This document shows, in pieces, positions 1-8,090 of a stretch of 26,443 nucleotides of DNA (positions within the stretch are counted from its first letter, which is position 1; the number at the start of each line of letters is the position of its first letter). The DNA is taken from assembly GCA_025354965.1 (NCBI GenBank), contig JANXLW010000248.1, positions 1 to 26,443 of the forward strand, given 5' to 3'. Position numbers and translations under genes: made by a program. The stretch is from Betaproteobacteria bacterium. Lineage in GTDB: Bacteria > Pseudomonadota > Gammaproteobacteria > Burkholderiales > Burkholderiaceae_C. Below the pieces are notes generated by a model, which was given only the letters and a program-made list of their open reading frames with translations, did not search any database and was not told where the DNA came from.

Positions 1-500
1 CCGCGCGGCTCACCGCGAGAAGGCGAAGGCGTATCAGGCGGCCTACAATCCTGTGTCACGCTCAACCATGCCAGGCCGCAGCGGTTGCGCGGACCTTGGT
101 GCACCGCCAACAAGAGCGATTCGGTCTTTTCGCCCAGCAACGCCAGGTCGGTCAGGGTGCCGGGCGTGACCACGCGCACCACCTTGCGTTCCACCGGTCC
201 CTTGCCACCCACCTCGCCAACCTGTTCACAAATGGCCACCGATTCACCCAGCTTGATGAGCCGCGCCAGGTAGGTGTCCAGTGCATGAAACGGTACGCCC
301 GCCATCACCACCGGCGCGCCGCCAGACTGGCCGCGTTGCGTCAGGGTGATGTTGAGCAAGCGCGCTGCCTTCTCGGCATCGGCGTAAAACAACTCATAGA
401 AGTCACCCATGCGGTACAGCAACAGCGTGTCGGGGTAGTCGGCTTTAAGGCCGAGATACTGCGTGATACCAGGAGAATGTGGTTTGGGCGGTTCGGTCAT
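1..500 (-). CDS. mutS: DNA mismatch repair protein MutS, N-terminal part (runs off the window; 3' part abnormal)
   Basis: Reading leftward from the ATG at 500 gives a MutS N-terminus. It carries the mismatch-binding Phe-x-Glu motif (MGDFYELF, Phe34 and Glu36) and the family segments LTQRGQSGG, MAGVPFHALDTYLARLI, ESVAICEQVGEV and RVVTPGTLTD. MutS recognises mispaired bases and recruits MutL. Similarity holds to about residue 150 (LAWLSVTQ, near position 51). There the family normally continues with a short strand leading into the connector domain, but this frame reads DCRPPDTPSPSR, which does not look like MutS. No stop occurs before the window edge. MutS is normally about 850-880 residues. 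The gene is therefore interrupted near position 50, or the first 50 bases come from an assembly join. The identity of the N-terminal part is secure; whether the gene works is doubtful. No clear ribosome binding site precedes the ATG. Confidence 0.85.
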   Translation of the reverse strand, partial: MTEPPKPHSPGITQYLGLKADYPDTLLLYRMGDFYELFYADAEKAARLLNITLTQRGQSGGAPVVMAGVPFHALDTYLARLIKLGESVAICEQVGEVGGKGPVERKVVRVVTPGTLTDLALLGEKTESLLLAVHQGPRNRCGLAWLSVTQDCRPPDTPSPSRGEPR

Positions 501-696
501 TGACGGAAGTCTAGCAACATCAAATGCGGCACGATACAGCCGACCCGCTGAAGGCTTCCGAAGCGACAGTCGCCCTCTTCAAGGGCACTGGTGAAATTTC
601 AAATGGTGACAGCATGATGGTGCCTGCCGCACCAGAAGTTGCTGTCCAATTGCTTTTTACTCTAAGGGAGAAGGCTTGAAGCAATGCGCAGCATCG

Positions 697-1092
697 TCAG
701 GTCGCCGACTTTACCGCCAATACAGGACAGGAAACGGAAAGAAGAAGCTCCTGGGCAACGCTGCCCATGATCAGTTTGCCCACCGGTGAGCGTCTTCTCA
801 GGCCAATGATGAGCAAAGAGACCTGCAACGATCCAACCAACGCTTCAATCTCCTCGACCGCGTTCTTGCCCCGCACAAATTGTTTGACTTCTACGCTTAG
901 CCCGGTGTTTGCCAACAGCTCTTGCACCCGCTCGTAGTCCTGAACATCGGCAAGCGAGGCGTCTTCCTTGGCGCCGCCGGGGCTGGCATTGACCACCACC
1001 AGATGCTCTTTGGTGCTTTTGGCAATTTCAATGCCCTTGTCCAGGGCGGCTTGACCCTCGGGACGCGGCACGTAGGCTACTAGTATTGTCAT
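697..1092 (-). CDS. Universal stress protein, UspA family
   Basis: A 131-residue single-domain Usp protein, the normal size for the family. It opens with the first beta strand (MTILVAYVPRPEG) and ends with the family's C-terminal signature around residues 97-126 (SPVGKLIMGSVAQELL, then SCPVLAVK). The SPVGKLIMGS stretch corresponds to the ATP-binding glycine-rich loop of ATP-binding Usp proteins; the usual first G-x-x-G is altered here (GLRRRS). Usp proteins are cytoplasmic and accumulate under starvation or respiratory and toxic stress. A strong ribosome binding site (AAAGGAG) lies 7 bases before the ATG. The gene lies downstream of the RND permease on the same strand but 248 bp away, so it probably has its own promoter. 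Family assignment is secure; the specific stress is unknown. Confidence 0.85.
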   Translation of the reverse strand: MTILVAYVPRPEGQAALDKGIEIAKSTKEHLVVVNASPGGAKEDASLADVQDYERVQELLANTGLSVEVKQFVRGKNAVEEIEALVGSLQVSLLIIGLRRRSPVGKLIMGSVAQELLLSVSCPVLAVKSAT

Positions 1093-1340
1093 TGTTTAGC
1101 TCCTTTTGTATTGACAAGGTATGAATCTGTACGAATCAATGAAGCAAGATAATAACCATCGGTCGGGAAATAGCAACCATGAGTACTTGATAAATGGAAA
1201 AGTGCCAACCTGGGACACAAAAAAGAATTGCAAAAAGCCACAGGTAAAACGCTGCAGCGAACGGAGCTTGTTGCTGGCGGCGGTTCGCATATTTGGGTTG
1301 ACGGGGTATACATCCAATTGCATGTGGTCGGCGATCAAGC

Positions 1341-4300
1341 CTACTGCAACGTTTGGGTCGTGCCATCTGGCAACTCTGACTTGGTGACGGGCCCGTGTCC
1401 GCTAAATCGGTCCAGCGCGAGATAAATGATCGGCGTAATAAAAAGGGTGATGGCTTGCGAGAACAGCAAGCCGCCCACCACCGCTAATCCGAGGGGTTGC
1501 CGCAACTCGGCGCCGGCGCCAATCCCCAGGGCAATCGGAATGGCGCCCATCAAGGCGGCCAGCGTGGTCATCATGATGGGTCTGAAACGCAATATGCAGG
1601 CCTCTCGAATTGCCTGCTCCGGGGTCATGCCCTGATGACGCTGCGCATCCAGGGCAAAGTCGATCATCATGATGGCATTTTTCTTCACGATGCCGATTAA
1701 CAGCACGATGCCGATGGTGGCAATCAGTGTCAGGTCCTGGCCAAACAACATCAAAGTAGCCAGTGCCCCAACCGCTGCCGACGGCAGACCGGCCAGGATA
1801 GTGATGGGGTGGATGTAGCTCTCGTACAGCACGCCCAGCAAGACATAAATCACCAGCAGCGCTGCGATGATCAGGATCGCCTGACTGCCCTGCGAACTCT
1901 TGAAGACCGCGGCATCGCCACCGTAGCTGGCAATGACCGAGGTCGGCATCCCGATGGCAGCGCGGGCAGCGTCGATTTTCGCCGTTGCTTCACCCAAAGC
2001 AGCACCGGGCGCCAGGTTGAAAGAAACGGTTACCGCCTGCAACTGGCCGACGTGGTTGATTGACATGGGGCCAACCGTGCGTTCCACTGTGGTGAAGCTC
2101 GAAAGCGGCACCATGGCGCCGTTCGAAGACCGCACGTAAATGCTGCCCAGCGCACCCTCGTCCTGCTTGGCTTCAGGCTCCACTTCCATGATCACCTGGT
2201 AGCTGTCGGTAGGCAAATAAATGGTCGACACCTGGCGCTCGCCAAACGCATTGAAAAGAGCGGTGCGTATGGCGTCAATGGAGACCCCCAGCGAATTGGC
2301 GCGGTCGCGGTCAATCTTGAGCTGCGCCTGCAGTCCACGCAACTGCACATCGCTGGTAATGTCGCGAAAGATCCGGTCGGATCGAAGTCGGTCCTGCAGT
2401 TTGGTGGCCCAGCCATTCAACTCATCGGCCCTGACACTTTGCAGCACGTACTGGTATTGCGCTTTGCTTTGCCGACCTCCCAGCTGCAAATTTTGAATCG
2501 GGCGCATAAAGACTGCGATGCCGGCCACATCGCGTAATTTTCGGCGCAGCCCTTCGACCACCTTGGTCATCGGCTGGCGCTGGCCCCTCGCCTTCAGCGT
2601 GACGAACATGCGCCCGGTGTTTTGAGCACCACTGCCGCCGTTGAAGGAGCTGACGTTCGCAACATTGGGGTCGCTACGGAAGACCACTGCCACGCGCTCT
2701 TGCAGTCTGACCATTTCCGGAAATGACGTGTCTTCACCTGCTTCCGTAGAGACCTGGATCTGACCGATGTCTTCTTCAGGGAAGAATCCCTTTGGAATCA
2801 CCGTGATCAACCAGGCGGTCGCGATAAAGGTAGCTATCGCCAGTGCCAGTACCAGCTTGCGCAAACGCAAGGCGATGTCGAGTACGCGTGTGTAAACCGC
2901 AAGCAGTGCGTTGAATGTCCGCTCAAACACCCGGACCAGCGCACCGGGCGGCTTCTTGTGCGCTTCGTCAGTCAGAAATCGGCTGGCCAGCATGGGCACC
3001 AGCGTCAGCGACACGAATGCCGACACCACAATCGCCAATCCGACCACCACGGCAAACTCATGGAACAGAAGTCCGATGACCCCGGGCATAAAGAAAATAG
3101 GAATAAAAACTGCGATCAGCGAAGTGGAAATTGCAATGATGGTGAAGCCCACTTCACGCGCGCCGCGCAGCGCTGCCTGAAACGGCGGCACTCCGCTTTC
3201 GACGTGGCGAATGATGTTTTCAAGCACCACAATCGCATCGTCAACCACCAAGCCTACAGCCAATGTCAAACCCAGTAGCGAGATGTTGTCCAGGCTGTAC
3301 GAAAAGCCCCACAGCAATGCAACTGCGCCGATCAGTGAAACCGGCAAGGATAAAGTCGGAATCACGGTAGCCACAAAGCGGCGCAGGAACAGGAAGATCA
3401 CCAGCACCACCAATGCAATCGTTCCGAGTAGTGTGAAAGAAACGTCGCGTAGCGCTTCGCGCACAGAGACCGATCGGTCATTTACCGGCGTCATGGCGAC
3501 CGACTGCGGCATCTGGCTTTGCAGTTTGGGCAACGCGGCACGCACTGCGTCAACCACTCGCACGGTGTTGGCGCCAGGCTGGCGTTGCACGGCGATGGTG
3601 ATTGAGTTTTCGCCATTCAGAGTGGCCCAACTCTTGAGCGTTTCCATGCTGTCTTCGACGTGTGCAACATCTTTCAGTCGCACCGGATTACCGCCACGCG
3701 TGCTGACAATCAAATCTGCAAAGTCGGCCGCATTCCTGAGTTGGCGGTTCGCCTGCAGGGTGAGCGTCTGGCGCGGACCTTCGAAGGTACCGACGGGTGT
3801 ATTGACGTTCGCGCTACGCAGTGCTGTACTTAATTCATCGAGCCCAATGTTGCGCGCCGCCAGTGCTTCGGGCTGGACACGGACCCGCACCGCATAACGC
3901 TTGGAGCCAAAGATGCTGACTTGCGCGACGCCATCGATGGTTGATAGCGTGGGAGAAATCAGATGCTCGGCGTAATCCTGCAGGTCGGAAGGATTGACAG
4001 ACGGCGATGTCAACGCTATCAGCAGCACCGGCGCGTCGGCCGGATTGACTTTTCGATAGGCCGGTGTAGACGTCATATCGACCGGCAGCGAGCGCTGGGC
4101 ACGCAGCAGTGCCGCCTGTACATCGACCGCGGCAGCATCAATGTTTCGCCCTTCGTCGAACTCAAGGGTTAGCGAGGTGTTGCCCAGGGTACTGCTTGAA
4201 CTGATGGTTTTCAGCCCAGGCACGGTCTGAAATTGTTTTTCCAGCTGCAGCGCCACAGAACTGGCCATGGTTTCCGGATTGGCGCCGGCCAATTGAGCCG

Positions 4301-4442
4301 ACACGTTGATGACCGGGGTGTCATAACTCGGCAGTGCTGCTACCGGGATATTGCGAAAACCGATGACACCGGCCAGCACCACAGCCACGTTCAGCAGGAC
4401 CGTCATCACCGGACGGCGAATGAAGATCTCCGAGATGTTCAT
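1341..4442 (-). CDS. RND efflux pump inner-membrane permease (AcrB/MdtC-like, HAE-1 family)
   Basis: A 1033-residue protein, full length for the hydrophobe/amphiphile efflux family. It begins with MNISEIFIRRPVMTVLL, the usual first transmembrane helix. It shows the duplicated RND plan: two large periplasmic loops (about residues 30-335 and 560-865) and two membrane bundles. The proton-relay pair Asp401-Asp402 sits in helix 4 (GLVVDDAIVVLENI), matching Asp407-Asp408 of AcrB. The segments RGAREVGFTIIAIS and GIVKKNAIMMIDFA are further family landmarks. It should export drugs or lipophilic compounds using the proton gradient, together with the adaptor encoded just upstream. Its ATG overlaps the adaptor stop codon (ATGA), indicating translational coupling. 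No outer-membrane channel gene is present in the operon, so it presumably uses a TolC/OprM-type channel encoded elsewhere. The substrate cannot be told from sequence. Confidence 0.93.
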   Translation of the reverse strand: MNISEIFIRRPVMTVLLNVAVVLAGVIGFRNIPVAALPSYDTPVINVSAQLAGANPETMASSVALQLEKQFQTVPGLKTISSSSTLGNTSLTLEFDEGRNIDAAAVDVQAALLRAQRSLPVDMTSTPAYRKVNPADAPVLLIALTSPSVNPSDLQDYAEHLISPTLSTIDGVAQVSIFGSKRYAVRVRVQPEALAARNIGLDELSTALRSANVNTPVGTFEGPRQTLTLQANRQLRNAADFADLIVSTRGGNPVRLKDVAHVEDSMETLKSWATLNGENSITIAVQRQPGANTVRVVDAVRAALPKLQSQMPQSVAMTPVNDRSVSVREALRDVSFTLLGTIALVVLVIFLFLRRFVATVIPTLSLPVSLIGAVALLWGFSYSLDNISLLGLTLAVGLVVDDAIVVLENIIRHVESGVPPFQAALRGAREVGFTIIAISTSLIAVFIPIFFMPGVIGLLFHEFAVVVGLAIVVSAFVSLTLVPMLASRFLTDEAHKKPPGALVRVFERTFNALLAVYTRVLDIALRLRKLVLALAIATFIATAWLITVIPKGFFPEEDIGQIQVSTEAGEDTSFPEMVRLQERVAVVFRSDPNVANVSSFNGGSGAQNTGRMFVTLKARGQRQPMTKVVEGLRRKLRDVAGIAVFMRPIQNLQLGGRQSKAQYQYVLQSVRADELNGWATKLQDRLRSDRIFRDITSDVQLRGLQAQLKIDRDRANSLGVSIDAIRTALFNAFGERQVSTIYLPTDSYQVIMEVEPEAKQDEGALGSIYVRSSNGAMVPLSSFTTVERTVGPMSINHVGQLQAVTVSFNLAPGAALGEATAKIDAARAAIGMPTSVIASYGGDAAVFKSSQGSQAILIIAALLVIYVLLGVLYESYIHPITILAGLPSAAVGALATLMLFGQDLTLIATIGIVLLIGIVKKNAIMMIDFALDAQRHQGMTPEQAIREACILRFRPIMMTTLAALMGAIPIALGIGAGAELRQPLGLAVVGGLLFSQAITLFITPIIYLALDRFSGHGPVTKSELPDGTTQTLQ

Positions 4443-5611
4443 GGCGCCGCCGGTGGCGTTGCGGTCACGGATTCACCGGCCGCGTTGCGCTCTATCAAGG
4501 GCGAGCCGGGCCTGAGATTCTGCTTGCCAACCAGGACGACGGCATCACCCGCATTGACGCCACTGACGGCCGCGTCGTTGCCCTGGGCGTACAGAACTTC
4601 CACTGGTTTCAACAAGGCCTTGCCATCTGCCTTGATGAAAACAATTGTTCCGCGAGCGCTTTGAATGATGGAAGCGAGCGGTACCACCACAGTATCTTTG
4701 AGGGTGCTCACGGTCTGTGAAACTTCAACGAAGGCGCCAGGCCAGAGTTTGCCGTCCCGGTTGTCAAATACCGCCTTCACTTTGACTGATCCCGAACTTG
4801 CGTCCACTGTGTTGTCGACAAATTTCAAGCGTCCGCTGGATGTGCCGGTTGTGTCCGCGAGCACTGCACTCACTGCCGCACCACCGTTTTTGAGAGCAGA
4901 TAACGCGTCAGGGAGGTTGCGCTGCGGGATGCTGAAAGCAACCGCAATGGGGTCCAACTGCGTGATCGTCACCAAGGTGGTCAAATTAGCCTGCACAGCG
5001 CTACCAGGATAAACAGCGATTGCGCCCGCCCGCCCGGCATTCGGAGCAGTGATACGGGCGTAGGAAAGCGCAACTTTGGCCGCGTCTATGGCAGCCTGAT
5101 CCGAAGCAATGACCGCCAGCTGCGCATCGACTTGGGCTTGGTTGGTGTCAAGCGCCCCTTGTGAAATAAAATTTTGCGACAAAAGCTGCCGGGCCCGCAC
5201 CAGTTGTCGCTGCGCGTCAGCCAGTGCTGCATTGTCCCTGGCGAGCTGCGCCCGGGCCTTGGCGACGTTGGCTTCGTCCGCGCGTGCGTCAAGGGTGAAC
5301 AATAGCTCGCCGACCTTGACAAATTGCCCTTCGCGAATGTGCACTTTGCTGACCGCGCTGGTAACTTGGGGTCTGACATCGACGCTGGTCAGGGGTGTGA
5401 CGATGCCAGAGGCCTTCAGCAACACTGGCAAATCGCGCTTTTGCGCACGCACCGTGGTTACCGTTACCGGTGCGCTGGGGGCTGATGCAGCGCCAGCTGG
5501 AGCGCTGCTCGGTAATTCTGGCGCTGCGACATCGGTTTTGCCAGTGCAGGCTAAAAGCGACGCAGCGGCAAGCCCACAAATGATGTGTGAAGTGAGTCGA
5601 GATACGTTCAT
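4439..5611 (-). CDS. RND efflux periplasmic adaptor (membrane fusion lipoprotein)
   Basis: A 390-residue HlyD/AcrA-like adaptor. I prefer the ATG at 5611 over an upstream start at 5674. It gives a clean lipoprotein signal peptide (MNVSRLTSHIICGLAAASLLAC) with lipobox LLAC and lipidated Cys22, and an AAGG lies 5 bases before it. After an Ala/Pro-rich linker come the barrel-sandwich half motif (GIVTPLTSVDVRPQVTSAVS), a coiled-coil hairpin rich in Ala, Gln and Asp (about residues 105-170), the return lipoyl half (YARITAPNAGRAGAI), and a C-terminal beta domain ending LVGKQNLRPGSPLIER. Adaptors bridge the inner-membrane pump and the outer-membrane channel. The stop codon overlaps the permease start, so the two are one operon. 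It is divergently arranged with the two-component genes at 5897. Confidence 0.92.
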   Translation of the reverse strand: MNVSRLTSHIICGLAAASLLACTGKTDVAAPELPSSAPAGAASAPSAPVTVTTVRAQKRDLPVLLKASGIVTPLTSVDVRPQVTSAVSKVHIREGQFVKVGELLFTLDARADEANVAKARAQLARDNAALADAQRQLVRARQLLSQNFISQGALDTNQAQVDAQLAVIASDQAAIDAAKVALSYARITAPNAGRAGAIAVYPGSAVQANLTTLVTITQLDPIAVAFSIPQRNLPDALSALKNGGAAVSAVLADTTGTSSGRLKFVDNTVDASSGSVKVKAVFDNRDGKLWPGAFVEVSQTVSTLKDTVVVPLASIIQSARGTIVFIKADGKALLKPVEVLYAQGNDAAVSGVNAGDAVVLVGKQNLRPGSPLIERNAAGESVTATPPAAP

Positions 5612-5896
5612 GGTGGCCTTGTGTCCGGGGCGGAAGATGCACACGCTCCGCCAAGCGTAAGCATACTTCAGCATGAGCGATACATTTATCGCTCACATTC
5701 CCTTTTTGCAAAGGCGGGGTAAAGCGGTGCCGCGCGGGTTGTCGCCGACAAGGTCAGCACTGCCAGGCTGGCGAACAGCGTGTCGGGCCGACTTGCAACC
5801 TGTCCCTTGTTTTTGCGGTGCATCGCTTCACGCTGGCGTGATTGGCTGTCTATTGCGTACAGTTGGGCCATTCAAGCCACTCTACCGCCAACTGCC

Positions 5897-7228
5897 ATGA
5901 TGAACAACGAAGCCAGCTCGCCAGTCAACCCCAGTCGATGGTCACGCACCTACAACGCTTGCCTGAATGCTTTTCACGCCTATGCAGCCTGGCTGGTGAG
6001 CATTAGCTGGAAGCGGTTTTTTGTCTTGGCGTTGCTACTGATCATTGCCGTGGCCATCCTGCACGACATGCCGCCGTTCAGCTGGACTTATTCTGAAATT
6101 GTGGCCAACGACAGCCCCAAGCCGACCGGCAAAATACCTCAGGTATTCAAATTCAAATCGGACGGGGCCAAAAAAGGCAGTGGCGATGGTGTAGATATCT
6201 CCATTGATGAGCGCGGCGTACATATCAGCACGCGCTCCAAATCGCCCGCCTTGCCAGCTTCTGAAGCGCCGTTGCCCGAGGTGCCGGCAAGCGCTTCCGG
6301 GGTGACCATCAACCTGCCACCCGGGGCGGACACCCAGGCTGTCAAGGACGCAGTAGAGGAGGCTCGTCGGGAACTGTTGGCTGCGCTGGAAGAGGCCAGA
6401 CAAGAGGCTGCCGATGCGGCCGAAGCGGCTGCCGATGCGCAGCGCCCACAGATCATTCGGCATAGGTTTGGCGAGCCACTGATGCCATTGACCATGTGGT
6501 TCATCCTTTTCTCCATCATTGTCAAATTCAGCTACAAAGGCAAGGTTCAGGCCGAAGCCAAAGCCGCACAAGCCACCGAAGTGGCCGAATCCGAGTCTTT
6601 GAAGCGCCAGGTGATAGAGGCGCGCATGGCCGCCATGCAGGCGCAGGTGGAGCCACACTTTTTGTTCAACACCCTGGCCAGCATCGAACACCTGATCGAA
6701 ACCGACCCGGCGCGTGCCGGCAAGATGCAAAGAAACCTGATTGCCTTGCTGCGCGCCACCATGCCCACCATGCGCGAGGCCAACGCCCAGGGCACGCGCG
6801 ACCTGGACCGGGAGCTGGCGGTGATTCGCCCCTACCTCGAAATCCTGAAGGTGCGCATGGAAGAACGCCTGCAGACCGAAGTGCGCGTGGCCGACGGCCT
6901 GCTGTCCGCCGAGTTTCCACCCATGATGCTGCAAAGCCTGGTGGAAAATGCGATCAAGCACGGGCTGGAGCCCAAAGCCGACGGCGGGCAATTGACGGTG
7001 AGCGCTGAAATAGTGCACGGCAAGCTGGCGGTCACCGTGGCCGACACCGGCCTGGGTTTTGGCAAGGCGGCAACGGCCGGTACCGGCATTGGATTGAGTA
7101 ACATCCGGGAGCGGCTGGCCCTGCTTTATGGCAACAAGGCCAGTCTGAGCGTGACGGAACCGACCGGTGGTGGCACCTCGGTCACCATCACGGTACCCTA
7201 TGTTGCACACCTGAATGCCGAGTCCTGA
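5897..7228 (+). CDS. Sensor histidine kinase, LytS/AlgZ type (His_kinase plus HATPase_c)
   Basis: I start this at the tandem ATG at 5897, giving 443 residues; an upstream ATG at 5780 would add 39 residues that precede no known domain. Transmembrane helix 1 is about residues 40-55 and helix 2 about 197-211. The periplasmic part between them holds a beta-like stretch (VDISIDERGVHIST), an Ala/Pro-rich linker and an Ala/Glu-rich predicted coiled coil (about 147-182). The cytoplasmic part has the phospho-accepting His254 (QAQVEPHFLFNTLASIEHL), the N-box Asn351 (LVENAIKHG), and the nucleotide-binding G-boxes DTGLGFG and GTGIGLSNIRERL. The kinase should autophosphorylate and pass phosphate to the regulator encoded next. 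Family and catalysis are clear; the ligand is unknown. The periplasmic domain is not one I recognise. Confidence 0.9.
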   Translation: MMNNEASSPVNPSRWSRTYNACLNAFHAYAAWLVSISWKRFFVLALLLIIAVAILHDMPPFSWTYSEIVANDSPKPTGKIPQVFKFKSDGAKKGSGDGVDISIDERGVHISTRSKSPALPASEAPLPEVPASASGVTINLPPGADTQAVKDAVEEARRELLAALEEARQEAADAAEAAADAQRPQIIRHRFGEPLMPLTMWFILFSIIVKFSYKGKVQAEAKAAQATEVAESESLKRQVIEARMAAMQAQVEPHFLFNTLASIEHLIETDPARAGKMQRNLIALLRATMPTMREANAQGTRDLDRELAVIRPYLEILKVRMEERLQTEVRVADGLLSAEFPPMMLQSLVENAIKHGLEPKADGGQLTVSAEIVHGKLAVTVADTGLGFGKAATAGTGIGLSNIRERLALLYGNKASLSVTEPTGGGTSVTITVPYVAHLNAES

Positions 7229-7229
7229 C

Positions 7230-8066
7230 ATGCCACGCGCCCTGATTGCCGATGATGAACGTCTGATGCGCGAGCAGTTGCGGGCTCGCTTGAGCGAGGT
7301 CTGGCCGGAGCTGGAGATCGTGGCCGAGGCTAAAAATGGCCAGGAGGCCGTGCAGCTGACCGAGCAGCATCACCCCGACGTGGTGTTTCTGGACATTCGC
7401 ATGCCGGTACTTACCGGTGTTGACGCTGCACGGCAAATTGCCCAGCTCGCCACTTACGAGGACGCCGATGGCTGGCCCGGTTGCGAGATTGTCTTCATCA
7501 CCGCCTATGACCAGTATGCGGCGCAGGCTTTTGAGCAGGGCGTCGTCGATTACGTGCTCAAGCCCGCCGAGCCCGGGCGTCTGCTGCTGACGGTGGAGCG
7601 CATCAAGCAGCGTCGGGCCGAGCGGGCGCGCCAGGATGGTAGCGGCGCTGACGGAACGCCATCCATCTTGCCCACACACACACCTGACATGCAGCAATTG
7701 TTGCAACGCTTGGCAGCACAAATCAGTTCAAACAGTCCGCCCAAGTTGCAGTGGATTCAGGCCAGCGTGCGCCAGACCATTCAGATGATTCCACTGGAAG
7801 ACATACTCTTTTTCATCTCGGATGAAAAATACACACGGGTCCAGACCGCCAGCATGGAAGCGCTGATCCGCAAGCCGATCAAGGAACTGGTGGAAGAAAT
7901 CGACATGAAGTTATTCTGGCAAATCCATCGCTCCACATTGGTCAATATCAAGGCCATCGCTGGCGTTGGCCGCGACGAGCGTGGCCGCCAGTTGGTGAGC
8001 GTGCGTGGTCACAGCGAAAAACTCGAAGTCAGCCGCAGTTACGCGGGCTTGTTCAAGGGCATGTAA
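7230..8066 (+). CDS. Response regulator with REC and LytTR DNA-binding domains (AlgR/LytR type)
   Basis: A 278-residue regulator. Residues 1-125 are a receiver domain: acidic pocket DDE at 8-10, phospho-acceptor Asp55 (VVFLDIRMP), conserved Thr91 (FITAYD) and Lys111 (YVLKPAEP). Residues about 178-278 form a LytTR DNA-binding domain, with IPLEDILFFISDEKYTRV and FWQIHRSTLVNIKAI as typical segments. It is the obvious partner of the kinase, whose stop codon lies 1 base before this ATG. An alternative ATG at 7215 would overlap the kinase gene and add five residues (MPSPD); I prefer 7230 because the receiver domain begins directly after it. LytTR regulators bind paired direct repeats upstream of targets; I could not identify such sites here. 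The divergent efflux operon is a possible target, by position only. Confidence 0.9.
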   Translation: MPRALIADDERLMREQLRARLSEVWPELEIVAEAKNGQEAVQLTEQHHPDVVFLDIRMPVLTGVDAARQIAQLATYEDADGWPGCEIVFITAYDQYAAQAFEQGVVDYVLKPAEPGRLLLTVERIKQRRAERARQDGSGADGTPSILPTHTPDMQQLLQRLAAQISSNSPPKLQWIQASVRQTIQMIPLEDILFFISDEKYTRVQTASMEALIRKPIKELVEEIDMKLFWQIHRSTLVNIKAIAGVGRDERGRQLVSVRGHSEKLEVSRSYAGLFKGM

Positions 8067-8090
8067 CCCATTATTGTTAGAAAGCACCGC

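Noticed and set aside
96..503. A 135-codon plus-strand open frame at the left edge
   Set aside because: It is antisense to the mutS N-terminus, which shows clear family motifs.
6035..7231. A 398-codon open frame on the minus strand, rich in Gly, His and Gln
   Set aside because: It is antisense to the histidine kinase, which has every expected catalytic motif; the His/Gln-rich composition is typical of shadow frames.
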